A DNA stretch of 64,000 nt, from NCBI RefSeq assembly GCF_000142905.1, contig NW_013657665.1, positions 138,164 to 202,163 on the forward strand, read 5' to 3'. Below the pieces are notes generated by a model. It did not search any database, had not been told where the DNA came from, and saw only the letters and a program-made list of their open reading frames with translations. The stretch is from Thecamonas trahens ATCC 50062. Its lineage: Eukaryota; Apusozoa; Apusomonadida; Apusomonadidae. Shown here piece after piece: positions 8,745 to 19,900 of this stretch. The stretch's first letter is position 1. Each line of letters begins with the position of its first letter. The position numbers and the translations under genes are program-made.

Positions 8745-11700
8745 TTACACGAGAAGTTTGGCCTTCTTGGCCGGTGGCGCCGCGGCGGTGGCCTCGCACG
8801 CCAGCGTACAGAAGAACCGTTCGCCGGCGACGATGCCGCCGGCGACGCATTCAGAGTGAAACCAGTCCTGGCACCCGTCGCAACCGATCATTTCGCGCGA
8901 CTCGTCCCACGGCTCGCGGCAGGTGCAGTAGAGAGTGGCTGGCGGGAGCAGGGCAGAGTTGCCAACCTCGATCGCCTGTGCCAGCGCGGCCTCGACTGCC
9001 TCATCTGCAACCTCCATCGAGAGGCCGATACGGTACAACCGCTTGGTCTCATCGAGGTCTGGTGGAGGAGCTGCGGCCAGTGCGGCGCGCGCATGTGTGG
9101 CCCAGGCATCAACGCAATCGACAATCCGCACCAGTCGGGCGTGGAGTGATGTGAGGCGGAGTGCCTGTCCTCGCGCGGCGGCCGCCGCATCCAGTGAGGC
9201 TGCGAGTGCACGGACCTGCTCGAGGCTCGGCCGCCCGGACCAATGGTGCCGCCAGATGCGCTTGTCCCAGGTACAAAGCGGGCAAGCAAACGAGAGGGAC
9301 GTATCGTGAGAGGTCTCGTCGGTTTGGCTGTGAGCTCGCTTGTCGCCGGCCACGAGCTCGGCTGCCGGCGATGGCGACGGCTCCCAGCCGACACATTGGA
9401 CGTGGAACCACTCGGCGCACACGTCGCACAGAACCATCTGCCCTTCTTCTGGTCCACGACAGAGGCAGTAGACGTCAGCGATGGAGGCACCGGCCTCGAT
9501 AGTTTCGACAGCCTCCTTGGCAGCCTCGCAAGCGACGGAGACGGCGTTGACCAAGTCCGTCACCCTGCGAGCGTTGGGCTTTTGGTGGGCGAGGAGGCGG
9601 CAGGAGACAGCCTGTCGGCTGGTCTTGTCGACGCGCCACTCGTCGCCAAAGGCAGCAAAGACACTTCCTTCGAGGACGGCAGTGGCATCAAGTGCGGTGT
9701 CGAGTGCCTCCACCTGTTCGCCGACTGCAACTGGCGACTTGGCGGCGCGGGCGAGGAGCTCGACGGCGCGCTCGCACGGCTCGGGTGTGTTCGACTCGCC
9801 GGAGAGTAGCACCTCGGCGGCGCGCTGCCACTTGCCCGGCCGCAGAAGCGTCTTGCGGAGGAGGAGGAGCGTCGGCTCAAGAAGTGCATCGCCAGGAAGT
9901 AGGACGCCGCTCCCGTAGATCCAGTCGTGGAGCGCAGAGAGCGAGCCAAAGGCGAGCGGCGTGCCGAGCATGGCCGACACTCGTTCTGATGCGGTCTCAC
10001 CGTGGGCAAGTGCTGCCTCGAGGCTGGCCTCGGCCTTGTTGACCTCGTCCGAGTGCGAGCCACTGAAAGAGGGCGCGTTCTCGATGAGAGCGGTGGTGGT
10101 AAGGGCGGAAAAGAGCGGGAATGACTGGACGCAGCCATCGCGCGCAGTCACCAACTCGGGCCACTCGAGCTGAGCCACGGGTTGGTTTCTCACGCTGTCA
10201 AGCCACGTGAGCTCGCAAACGCTGTTTTCGAGCTCCAGGAGCGGTCGTGATGCCACACCGAGGCGGCAGGCCCGGTCAATAAGCTCCCGTGCAAAGTCGA
10301 GCGACGGATTGGCCCCGAGCGTGGCGGCTTGCTCGGCGAGGGTGTCCGAGGCAGCAAGAGCATTGCGCAGTGCGTCGACCGGATGCGACAGCGTTGCAGG
10401 ATCAAACACCGCCTCAAAGGCAGTCAGCGCGTTTGCAATGTCGCTGGCGGCCAGTGGGATGTCGCCGACCACGGCAGCCAAGCCTCGGCTGTCGCGCGAC
10501 GATGGTAGTCGCGACCCGAGCGTCTCGAGCCTGTGGACAAGGCTACAGAGCCGGGACACCTCGTTGACTTCGGAGCTGAGGAGGAGGCCATCATAGGCCG
10601 ACGCAGCCTTGACAGTGCCAAGCAGCGACGGGACCGAGAGCAAGCCCGAGCCGTTGCGGGCGCGGGCGAGCAGCACAAGAAGATGCTCGCGGGCGGTCGA
10701 GGCAGCCGTGACCTTGGCCTCGACGCCGTCAACGAGATCAAGTAGCACGCCCTCCGAATGCATAAAGGCGAAGACGAGTTGCGGGGTGTGGCACGAGCAC
10801 AGTGTGCCTGCAGCGAGATCGGGAGCGTGGTCCCAACAGACCGAAACAACACCACAGGTGCAGCGGGCAAACGAGAGGTAGAGGAACGAGTGACAGACGG
10901 CACAGAGCGGTGGGCGAAAGTCTTGCTTCCGGCTCGGATCAGCCGGTGAGGCACCGACCATACGCGAGATGGCCGGCGCCATGCGCGAGTCCATTGTGGA
11001 CAGCTGGGATTTGACGAGCCGCTTGCTCGCCAGCTGGCGGTTTTTGCACAACTTGCTCAAGCTTCGGGAGGAGAGGAGATGGGCGAGGTGGTCAACGTAG
11101 GTCTCGGGTGCCACAGTGGCAGCCAGATCGAGCACGTCGTTAAAGTCGTAAGCAGCAGCAGCGGCGGCACGCCGGTCCAGTTCGGCCTCGACGAGAGCAC
11201 GCAAGTGCGGGGCGACTCCGGCGAGCACGTCGATACGGGACGAGAAGAGAGCGATGCGGCAGAGGAGGCGCTCATGCGAGAAGACCGGGAGCTTGGCCAG
11301 CGAAGCGTAGCGGGTGAGGCAGAGGGCACCGTAGGGAATCCAGTCGGGGAGAGCAAAGTTTGCGGCCTCGCCAAAGTTGAAGCCGTGCGAGAAGCCGCCG
11401 TGGTAGGCGCGCGGAAAGGTGACCATGAACTCGCCGGGTCGCTGGTGGCCGACAACGACCTTGACACCGGCATCGAGCAGTGTCTGCGGCGAGAGCATGG
11501 TGACAATGTGGGAGAGCAAGTCGGGGGAGTCCTCAAACAGCTCGGGCATGGAGGCGCGCATGCAGGCCTCAAACGCGTCTGCATGCGACGACGGGACGCC
11601 GTACCAGGTCTTGGTCTCCCCCCAGTGCAGGTACGAGAGCGAGTACGTGTAGTGGTCCTCGTTGTGCCAGCAAAAGGTAGAGTAGAGCATGCCGACGTAG

Positions 11701-12817
11701 AGCCAAGGCGACATGCACCCGGAAATGTAGCGGTCGATGAACGAGAACATCGACTGCGGCGAGAGGGCGACACGGTTGAGGTTGAACGACGCGCTCTTAG
11801 AGGCAGTGACTGGGAAGCCCGATCCGTGGACCATGGCCGGTAGGTCGGCGCCGTACATGGTGTCGATGGGGTGGATCGGGTCATGAACGGCGTCCCAGTA
11901 CTTTTGCTCGACGTAGTTTTCGATGGCAAGATCGTCAGCAGACGGCGGTGTCGACGGGCGCGGCGGCGGGCGCCACGCTGTCGGTGAGCAGGCCGTGGCC
12001 ACAGAGCGCTCAACAGTGTCCGCGAGGTCGGGCAGATGACGGATCTTGAACTTGGCGGCGGCGGCCTCAAACTCGGGAAGAGTGTAGTTTCGATCAGCCT
12101 GCTCAAAGCCGTACTTGGGGCCTGCGCCGGCGAGGCATGCCGGACAGAGCCAGTACTCGGTGTCGGGCAGGCAGGGAAGGGCCGGCTGGACGCAGTAAAA
12201 GTGCAGTACGAGGCCGCACGCGTCACATGCCATGAGGGCGTCCGAATCTGCGTGTGGTGATTCGCAAAAGCCGCAGGCCGGCACCTCTGAGTGGGTGGCG
12301 GCGGGCGCGGCGGTGAAGCTTGTTGTGGCGATACGGGCGGCGGCGCGGTAGGCCTCGTAGTCCTCGATGAGGGCTAGGCTTTGCGGAGGACGGGTCGGTA
12401 GTATGACGGCTGGCGGCCTTCGATGCCGATGGTGCAGGCAATATCGTACCATCCGGTCGGGAGGGCGTCGACGGCGTCGGCGCCGCCGGCGGCGGCAACG
12501 GCGTTGCGGAGAGCATGGACGTCGATGGGAACGCCGAGGACGGTGGGCAGACGGGTGATGCCTGCGCCCTGCTGCAAGTGGTACTGCAGCAGGCCGTCTG
12601 CGTAGTTGAGGGCCTCACGGACGGCGCCGTTCATGGTGTTGAGCGTCTGGATGCGCGGGCGGAAGGAGAGGGCGGCCGAGTCCAGAGCAAACGGTGGGGC
12701 CCAGCCGGGCGGCGGGACGATCTTGGCCACTCCTGCGGCAGCGGCAGCGGGCGCGATGGACGCGACGTAGCCCATAACGTCGCGCATGTCCTCGGGTCGC
12801 GGGTAGAAGACCGGCAT
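8745..12817 (-). CDS. KDM5: KDM5/JARID1-type histone H3K4 demethylase, frame broken once
   Basis: Full KDM5 order: JmjN (from MPVFYPRPEDM, with IVPPPGWAPPFALD), ARID, PHD1 (CGFCES...CDACGLVLHFYC), JmjC, C5HC2 zinc finger (CAVCHSF...CTCG), PLU-1 helical region, PHD2 (CLCRGPEEGQMVLCDVCAEW) and PHD3 (CTCREPWDESREMIGCDGC). JmjC keeps the iron ligands: H and E in CWHNEDHYTYS and the distal H in FPRAYHGGF. The Lys in WGETKTWYGVP fits 2-oxoglutarate binding. The enzyme removes methyl groups from H3K4me3/2. The JmjN-ARID part and the rest are in different frames, meeting at about 12374-12395. One added base (for example in the AAA run, 12380-12382 on the plus strand as TTT) joins them, giving 1357 codons. 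The start at 12817 is the minimal Met; low-complexity sequence precedes it. Confidence 0.9.
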
Positions 12818-13438
12818 GGGCTCTGCATCCGGGAACGCTGGCTCGGCGGTGAGTGGGCGGGGCGGGGTGGGAGGGCGGGGCGACGGAGTGTGCGGGTGCG
12901 GGCGGGTTGCCGAGGTGGTGAGGTGGCCGGGGAGGGGGACAGGGAGGGCTTGCCCATGGCCGTGGAAAGTGGGGGCGGATGGGGGTGGGGGTGGGGATGG
13001 GGATGGGGGTTGGGTGCTAGGTGAGTGAGCATGTGTGTGTAAGGACGGGGGGGGGGGGGGGGGAGGGGGTGGCGAGCCTGGCTCGGCAGCAAAGCCGGAA
13101 AGGGCCGCAAAGGAGCCCGAGTCGATGGCGATCACGTGGGCGATGATGTCGGTCGGACCGAGTTCCAGGAGGGGACAAAACGGATGCCATGCGGGATGGG
13201 AGGGGGAGGCGGTGGCGTGCGGATAGAGATGATTGCATTGGCAGGATCGTGCGAGGCCGTGTCCCGGGCACCCGTGTCCCGGGCACCCATGTCCGCGGGC
13301 GAGCGTGCAGGTGCAAGGGGCGCAGGCGCGGTGCCTGGGGCGACAAGGCCACCCCACTCTGACCGGCGCCTCTTCCCTCAGCACGAGCCCAAGCCCGAGC
13401 TCAAGATTGGAATCGAAAGTGCCGTCGGCAGTGAGACG
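12818..13438. other. Divergent intergenic region between KDM5 and MFS genes with G-rich tracts
   Basis: About 620 bases holding probable 5' ends of both genes. It contains a GGGGAT/GGGGGT array (about 12972-13012), a G run of about 17 (13047-13063) and a tandem 15-base unit (CCCGTGTCCCGGGCA-like, about 13260-13295). Open frames here are low-complexity Pro/His or Gly/Ala and I see no domain. An upstream coding exon of KDM5 cannot be excluded. Confidence 0.55.
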
Positions 13439-15145
13439 ATGGCTCGGAGCGGCGGCGAGGCGCGGCGCGTGCCGCCGCCGGCAAGGGGTAGTCGGGCGCG
13501 GCCAAAGGTGGTCATTCCGTCCGGGATGCCGAGCAAAGCCGAGGAGCGGGCGCTGCTGACCGGCGAGTCGGAGCATGGCATCACGGCCAGTTCGACGCGG
13601 GCGCGGCGGTCGGCGCGGCTGGACGACGACGACGATGTGTGGGCGGCGACAGCCGGGTGCTGGCACGAGGCGGGCGATGGCGATGGCGATGACGCAGGCG
13701 GCGACGGGCTCGCTGGTGAGAACGGTGGTGGTGATGGCGAGACAGCGTCGTTCGACAGCGGATGCGGGGCTTATGTCTCGTTGCTGCGGCGGAACGCGGC
13801 GTTCCGGTGGCTGCTGGTCGGTGGCTTTGTCACCGGGCTCGGCACTTGGTTCAACGAGGTGGCTACGCTTGTCGTTCTGCAGCGTTACACATCGTCGGCA
13901 TTCATGGTCTCGCTCTACTTTATCATTCGGCTTCTAGCCTCGGCACTTTTCTCGCCGGTGGCGGGCGTGGTCGTCGACTCGGTGCCCAAGATCAAACTGC
14001 TGCTGGGATGCGATGTGGCGTCGACGGTGCTGGTGTGCGGCTACCTTTTGGTCACTTCGTCCGAGACATTGTGGATCGTGTACGTCAACGTGGTGCTCAT
14101 CGGCATCCTCTCCGCGCTCTTTCGTCCGTCCAAGACAGCGCTTGTAGCCGAGATGGTGGCACCCGGCGAGGATCTCGAGCTCGCCAACGCGCTCGACTCG
14201 ATGATCAACTCGCTCACCTTTGCGCTCGGCTCGGCGGGCTCGGGTCTCGTCACCGGCTTGCTCGGCACGGCGCCAGCATACATCTTTGACGCGTCCTCGT
14301 TTGCTTTCTCTGCCGGGTGCATGGTGATGGTGATGCAGTTGGCTGCCGGCGGGAGCGGCTACACGCTCGTTGTGGACTCTGGCAGCGCGTCGGCTGATGA
14401 CGCTGCCGGGGACGGCGACAGCGAGTGGGCAGTTGACACCGACACGAGCGGGTCAGCGGTGGTGCGATGGGCAAAAGCTTATGCTGCGGGCCTCTCGTTT
14501 GTGTTCATCAAGCGGCCACTGCTTGGAGTTCTGGCGGTGATCATGGCGGGCTTCAAGTTTGCCGACGCTGCAAACGACCTCGTCATGACACGGCTCGTTC
14601 AACGCGAGTACTCGATGGGCAAGTCCAACTCGGGGCTCGGCCTTGGCCTATCGTTTGTGGCTGTCTCGATCGGCATTGTTCTGGGTCCGTTTGCCATGCG
14701 TCGCATCCAGGCCTCGGTCTACGCCCAAGTGCTGCCGCTTGATGGCCGGCTGGCGTTTATGCAGGCGGGCATCGGTCTGGCCGGCATCGGCTTCTTCGTC
14801 GTTGCCCTCGACCTCCACGTGGCGGCCTACATGGGAGCGATGTGTCTGGTTGGCGTTGGCATCTCGTTCATGTGGGTCCAGGCATGGACTACGCTACAGG
14901 AGCTCGCAATTCCCGCCATCCGCGGGCGGGTTCTCTCGACAGCGTCATCGCTGCGGCTGCTCTTTGGTGCGCTGGCCTTTTACCTCTCGTCGGTTCTCGT
15001 CGACGGCGAGGACTGGAGTGAGACCAAGGTCGAGGCGGTTCTCTCTGCGCTCCCCTGCGGCATCTTGTTTTTGGCCATGGTCGGCGTTCGGCGTCTGGCG
15101 CTGCAGCCAGAAGCGGCTGACGGATCAGGCAGTGGCAGTGGTTGA
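13439..15145 (+). CDS. Major facilitator superfamily transporter, MFS_3/EntS-like
   Basis: 568 residues: a polar, Gly/Asp-rich N-terminal tail of about 110 residues, then an MFS core with roughly 12 hydrophobic segments split by an acidic loop (SASADDAAGDGDSEWAVDTD). The core begins LLRRNAAFRWLLVGGFVTGL and includes LASALFSPVAGVVVDSVPK, the TM2-TM3 motif of MFS carriers, in a form most like bacterial MFS_3 exporters (EntS and macrolide-efflux relatives). Substrate unknown. ATG 13439 is the first Met after low-complexity sequence; the frame is open back to 13136, where Met 13136 would add a Gly/Arg-rich leader. Divergent from KDM5. The bacterial flavour suggests ancient transfer but composition matches the host. 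Confidence 0.8.
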   Translation: MARSGGEARRVPPPARGSRARPKVVIPSGMPSKAEERALLTGESEHGITASSTRARRSARLDDDDDVWAATAGCWHEAGDGDGDDAGGDGLAGENGGGDGETASFDSGCGAYVSLLRRNAAFRWLLVGGFVTGLGTWFNEVATLVVLQRYTSSAFMVSLYFIIRLLASALFSPVAGVVVDSVPKIKLLLGCDVASTVLVCGYLLVTSSETLWIVYVNVVLIGILSALFRPSKTALVAEMVAPGEDLELANALDSMINSLTFALGSAGSGLVTGLLGTAPAYIFDASSFAFSAGCMVMVMQLAAGGSGYTLVVDSGSASADDAAGDGDSEWAVDTDTSGSAVVRWAKAYAAGLSFVFIKRPLLGVLAVIMAGFKFADAANDLVMTRLVQREYSMGKSNSGLGLGLSFVAVSIGIVLGPFAMRRIQASVYAQVLPLDGRLAFMQAGIGLAGIGFFVVALDLHVAAYMGAMCLVGVGISFMWVQAWTTLQELAIPAIRGRVLSTASSLRLLFGALAFYLSSVLVDGEDWSETKVEAVLSALPCGILFLAMVGVRRLALQPEAADGSGSGSG

Positions 15146-18132
15146 TGCGCCGGTGAGCGCCGATACGGCGGAGCGGGCCCGCGCCCGCTCCGCCTGCGCA
15201 GCATCGGCGTTAGTGCGGGCGTGGGCAAGCTGGCCTTTGAGCCTAGCCACGGTCGTGCGCAGCACGCCAAGCATGACCTCCGACGACGCCGAGGCCCCGG
15301 GAAGCTGGGCGTTGGCGGCGGCGTCGTCGAGCATAGCTTGCCACTCTGTCAGCTCGGCGGTGAGAGAGTCGACCTTGGCAGAAGCGTCCATTAGCTGAGC
15401 CTCGGTAGCGAGAACGTCGCGGACAGCCGAGTGAGTCGCTGCAGCGGTGTTTTCATCAACAACGCGCGAGCGCGCGGTCGGGGTAAAAGCGAGCTTGGCC
15501 TTGTGTAGCCGCGGCGGCGACGGCGGCACGTTTGAGCTTGAGCGCGGGAGCGGGCGAAGCGGCCGCGGCAGTGGGCGCGGGCCGAGCGGACCCATCAGCT
15601 CCAGGTCTGGAACTCGCGGCGGTGGTCGCGGCGGCGGAAGCGCGTCGTCATGCACAATTGGCGGAAGCCGCGCTGCCGTCCGGGCATTGCGCTCGAGACG
15701 CAACGCGTTGGCGCCCCCAAACAACAGGGCCAGGCCCTGACGGAGCTGAAAGGCATGGTGCATCTTGAGGGCGCGGGTGCGTGCTGCATTGCGGAGGCGC
15801 ATACGCTCGACAAAGGCCTGCCAGCCGCGCCACGCCCGTGCTTCGAGCCTGCTTGCCCAGAACGAGAGCGCGAGAACGTTGGCCTCGCGATCAGCAACAG
15901 CAGCGGATGTCCGCTGACGCCACACTATGAGCGCAGCCTTGCCAGCACGGACATGGCTGGCCCGCGCAACGGCAGCTCCAGCGGTGCGGAGCTTGTCGGC
16001 ACGCGCAGCAGCAATGCGCCACTTCTGGAGCGTGGACCGCAGAGCACGCCGACGAAAAAGGCGTTTGCCACGTTGTGGGCGCGCCGGGCCACCACTGCCC
16101 GCTCAGCTTGAACACGCCAGCGAGCCATGAGCTGACGCTTGACGCGCGGGCCAAGCACGGCCGCCTCAAAGTAAGCGACCCGATCGGCAAGAGCGGCCGA
16201 GCGTGAGAGCGAGGCCTGGGTAAACGCACGCCACGCCGCCAAGCTCACGGCCTTGCGGCGAGCAACCCAGAAGAGAGCGGCGGTGGCGGCGGCGGCGCGA
16301 TCGGAACGCGCGTCGCCAGCATGGCGAGCGAGTGCTGTCAATACTTTGGTCTTGGTTTTGCGAACCCAGAACAAGGCGGCAGTCCCAGCGGCAGCGCGAT
16401 CACGCTTGACAGCGCAAACATGAGCGCGGAGCGCAGCAAAGCCGGCAGTGAGAAGGCGGCGGTCGTCAGCCCGAGCAGCAGTTCGCCAAGCGTTGAGCTC
16501 GACAGCCGCAGCCTTCACGTTGGCGCGGAGGGCAGCAAAGACCTTGCTCGCCAGCTGGGCCCGATGGAAGGCAGCAGCGAGTACAAAAGCAGCAGTCTCA
16601 GCGGCAGCACGCGAGGCGGTGGTCGCCCAGCTCCGCAGCGTCTTGCGGGCAAGACTGGCATTGGCGTGGGCGGAGGCGCGCGCAGCTGCGTCCCGGATGG
16701 CAATCCTTGTGGCAAGATGGTGACGCCAAAGAGCGAGGACGGTGGCGCCAAGATTGGCAGCGTACGTGGCGTCGGCCTTGGTCAGGAGAGCAGCATGAGT
16801 CTGGCGTGCACGTAGCCGATCACGCCACATGGCCCAGGCCAGCGCCATCCGGCCCTGCTCCCTGATGGACACTGCCTCTGCAGCAGTGGCCACGAGCGCA
16901 GAGATGCGGCAGTGCTCGCGCCGCCAGGCGCAGAACGCATGCAGGCTGAGTGCGGCGTCGCGATGAGCAGCAGCCAGTGCCATGCGCGGTGCGTCACGAG
17001 CAGAGGCAGAAGCTTTGGCAGCGGCAGCCCAGGCGCGAAGCATCAACGCTGCGGACCGAGCTGGCCGCCTCGCGGCAAAGCCGTCAGCTTTGGCCTCCAG
17101 GGCACGTCCATCCGCGCGGAGAGACTTGAAGGCGGCCATGCCTGCAACAAGGCGGTTGTGGCGGAGCACGGCAAGGCGGGTCAGCCAGCAGTCAAAGGCT
17201 TTGGACTTGAGGCGGGCGCAGAGGAAGACAAAGGCGCGACCACTGGCGGCATAGTACTTGCGGCGGCGGGCGACATAACTCTGCCAGGCGACCACGGCGC
17301 GGCGCTCCAGTGCGGCAGTCCGATACAGGTCTGCGCGCTTGCGCTTGGCTGCTGCAATGGCGGCCTCGATGTGGCGGCGACGAAAGGTGCGAAAGACTCG
17401 GCTACCGAGGGTGCGGAGTCGGAAGGCTCGGACGGCGGCAGCGGTGCGCCAGGAGGCAAAGGCGGAGCGAACAATCATGGCGCCACGGTGGGCGTCGGCG
17501 GCGATTGCAGCAGCGCGGCGAGCATAGACACGGGCTGCACTGACGCGCCAGGCTGCAAAGGCGGCTCTGGCCAAGCGATCAGAGGCGAGGACGCGGAAGG
17601 AAGCGAGAGCGGCTTCGCGGGTGGCCCGCTCCTGGAGTAGCGAGCGCCAGGCGGCAAGGCTGCGACGTTGCAGCGCATACGAGTAGTGCAGGCCGGCGAC
17701 AAACTCGCGCTTCCAGTGCGAGCGGGCGTCGGCGACGGCGGCGCGCCAAGAGTCAAAGGCCGAGCGGAGGAGCGAGGTCGGGGTTGAAGCGGCCGTAGGC
17801 ACAGGCTCAGGTGCGGCGGAGCGCAGGCGCGGGGTACGGACCGGCGAGACGAAAGGATCAGGCTTGGGCGGATCAAGCACGGCCGCCCGCAGCGAGCGCT
17901 TGATGGCGTTGAGCTCCGAAGTAGCGGCGACGGCGGCCTTGTTGGCGGCGACAAAGTCGGTGTCGGCGTCGGCGTCCGGACGTGTTGGCGCCAGCGCGGG
18001 CGGCGGCGAGACCGGAAGTGGCGCGGAAGTATGCGGCGGTGGGCGGCGTCGACGGCGTCGACGGCGACGTGGCGGTGCCCCTGTCTCAGACAGAGGTCTG
18101 TCTGGCTCCAAAGAGGCCGCAAAGTACTCCAT
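15125..18132 (-). CDS. Sfi1-like centrin-binding repeat protein, frame broken once
   Basis: Rich in short A-x-x-x-W modules about 25-35 residues apart: FDSWRAAV, LAAWRSLL, FAAWRVSA, FASWRTAA, VVAWQSYV, FDCWLTRL and more, at least 17 in total. This spacing and the Ala/Arg-rich helical context match Sfi1 repeats, which bind centrin along a long helix at centrosomes or basal bodies. Two frames cover the gene. They meet in a T5 run on the coding strand (A5 at 16055-16059), where one added T makes the repeats continue (next modules LQKWRIAA and LIVWRQRT) and gives 1002 codons. The N-terminus has an Arg tract and Pro-rich segment; the C-terminus is a short coiled coil. The stop overlaps the MFS stop region by 21 bases (convergent). 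POC5-like proteins are an alternative. Confidence 0.78.
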
Positions 18133-18256
18133 GGGCAGGTGGGAGGAGGGGGGGAGGGGGGCTGTGTGTTTGGCGCCAAGTGCTGATCTTGATCAACACC
18201 GCGATCGATCGCCAGTGTCGCCGGTGGTCGAGGGCAACGTGGAGAGCAGGCAGAGT

Positions 18257-19159
18257 TTAAGCATCGGTGGAAGGCTCGGCTGCGGCAGCAGCAGCCATGT
18301 CGTCGAGGGCCTTGCCCATCTCGACGGAGCGGGCGGCTCCGGCCCGGATGGCGTCGACGAGGATGGCGCGCCAGTTGCGCTCGTCCAGGACGGAGAGAGC
18401 AGCGGCGGTGGTGCCGTTGGGCGAGGTGACCTCGGTGCGGAGGCGTGTGGCCGGAAAGTCGTCGTGGGAGGCGAGGTATGAGGCGGCACCGACAATGGTG
18501 CCGCGGACGAGATCACGGGCAAGCTGTGGCTCCAGGCCGAGGATGGAGCCGGCATCAAGAAAGGCCTCAGCCATGGCAAAGATGTATGCCGGGCCGGAGC
18601 CGGCGAGGGCAGTGACAGCATGCATGGCGTCTTCAGGGACGGTGACGACGGCGTCGGCGGCCGGCTCAAAGAGGGTGGTGAGGGCGACAAGGGCGTCGGC
18701 CGACGCCTTGTGGGCCGGATCGGCGGCGGCGAGTGAGAGCGTGCCCGAGCCGATGGCCATCGGCGTCGACGGCATGCCACGGATGACGACGACGTTCGGC
18801 GGGAGCGCACCGTGGAGAGCGGCGAGGCTGAGGCCAGCGGCGAGCGAGACGACGACGGTACCGTCGGCGAGCCGCGGCGTGCCGTCAGCGGCGTCCTTGG
18901 CAAGGAACGCGGCTGTAGCGAGGATGGCCGCGGGCTTGAGGGCGAGGACGACAATGTCGGCACCGACGCACGCCCGGTGCGTCGCGTCGGGCGCCTGGAA
19001 CGGCTCGGCGTTGTGAGACGCCGCATATGCGTCGAGCGTCGCCTGCGAGCGGGTGGCGAGGCGGATGTTGGCCTTAGTGCTCGCAAGCGAGCGGAGGACG
19101 GCGGTGCCCATGTTGCCGCCGCCAACAATAGTGACCGTGAGAGAATCAGAAGAAGACAT
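18257..19159 (-). CDS. PYCR: Pyrroline-5-carboxylate reductase
   Basis: 300 residues. The last step of proline synthesis, reducing 1-pyrroline-5-carboxylate with NAD(P)H. The Rossmann motif VTIVGGGNMGTAVLRSLAS is at the N-terminus, followed by DIVVLALKP, then IRGMPSTP and ALAGSGPAYIFAMAEAF. The C-terminal catalytic signature RTEVTSPNGTTAAAL matches the P5CR pattern (V-x-S-P-G-G-T-T), with N for the first G. Length is normal for the family. ATG 19159 fits the family start; the frame is open for 33 further codons to an ATG at 19258, and that Ser/His/Arg-containing extension could be a mitochondrial presequence. Confidence 0.92.
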   Translation of the reverse strand: MSSSDSLTVTIVGGGNMGTAVLRSLASTKANIRLATRSQATLDAYAASHNAEPFQAPDATHRACVGADIVVLALKPAAILATAAFLAKDAADGTPRLADGTVVVSLAAGLSLAALHGALPPNVVVIRGMPSTPMAIGSGTLSLAAADPAHKASADALVALTTLFEPAADAVVTVPEDAMHAVTALAGSGPAYIFAMAEAFLDAGSILGLEPQLARDLVRGTIVGAASYLASHDDFPATRLRTEVTSPNGTTAAALSVLDERNWRAILVDAIRAGAARSVEMGKALDDMAAAAAAEPSTDA

Positions 19160-19539
19160 TGTACTGTGTGGTAAAGTCGAGTGTGCGTGGGAAAAGCGCG
19201 CTGCAGGGACGAGGACGTGGCGTGATGAGGTCGCCGAGAGCGGAGGATACGTAGGCATGACTCACTCGGTGGGGATGGGACAGCAAAAAATTTCCATCAA
19301 AGCTCGGTGGAACGAGCAGCCGCACTTGAGCCTCGTTTATGAGCTGTATGGCATGCGGAGAGAGTAGATGAGGTAACGGTTGTGTTTAAAATAGTTGCAA
19401 GGTGACGTGTGAGGGGTGACGCGGTGTGTAGATGGTGAGCTGGTGAATACGAGGGATACACGAGGGGATCTCCGAGGGGATAGCAGTGACGATGTGACAG
19501 ATAGCTGGAGGTGTGTCTGCCGTGATGAGGCAACAGACC

Positions 19540-19705
19540 CAAGAAAACCATTAATTATTACATCTTGGGTGGGAGGAATACAAATATATATATGACAATG
19601 TAAATACAATTGAAGTTTTGAAATTCAATTATAGTGTGATAATTTGATATGTTTTTATTTATATATTTATATATAAGTAAATAGTTACTGAGTAGTTTGC
19701 GTTTG
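19540..19705. other. AT-rich island with perfect inverted repeat
   Basis: Within a GC-rich window this stretch is mostly A and T (for example TTTTTATTTATATATTTATA at about 19652). A perfect inverted repeat AATTGAA (19608-19614) / TTCAATT (19624-19630) has a 9-base loop. It lies between the 5' end of the P5CR gene and the 3' end of the M20 peptidase gene (19160-19900), an interval without a convincing gene. It could serve as a 3'-end/terminator zone, a promoter or matrix-attachment element, or be an organellar insertion; the sequence does not decide. Confidence 0.7.
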
Positions 19706-19900
19706 GAAAGGCAGAACCGCCATGACCAGGCGTTGGAGGTCAAGTTTTTATCCTTGATCATGAATCTATCACCGTGACTCATATAACGGATCCGCTCTCC
19801 ACCACCACTCCACCACCCCACCATCACCCAAGGCTACTACCACCAAACGTGTTCGATGCTGCTCTATTGCTTATGTCAATACAAAGCCAAGTCTCCCATC

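Noticed and set aside
12374..12452. KDM5 read as two separate genes (JmjN-ARID and PHD-JmjC)
   Set aside because: Domains are in canonical order, sequence similarity is continuous across the junction, and one added base joins them; there is no room for a promoter.
16050..16062. Canonical programmed -1 frameshift site in the Sfi1-like and Patched-like genes
   Set aside because: The T runs lack a proper X-XXY-YYZ heptamer in the zero frame and no downstream pseudoknot is evident; breaks in eight or more unrelated genes argue for sequence error.
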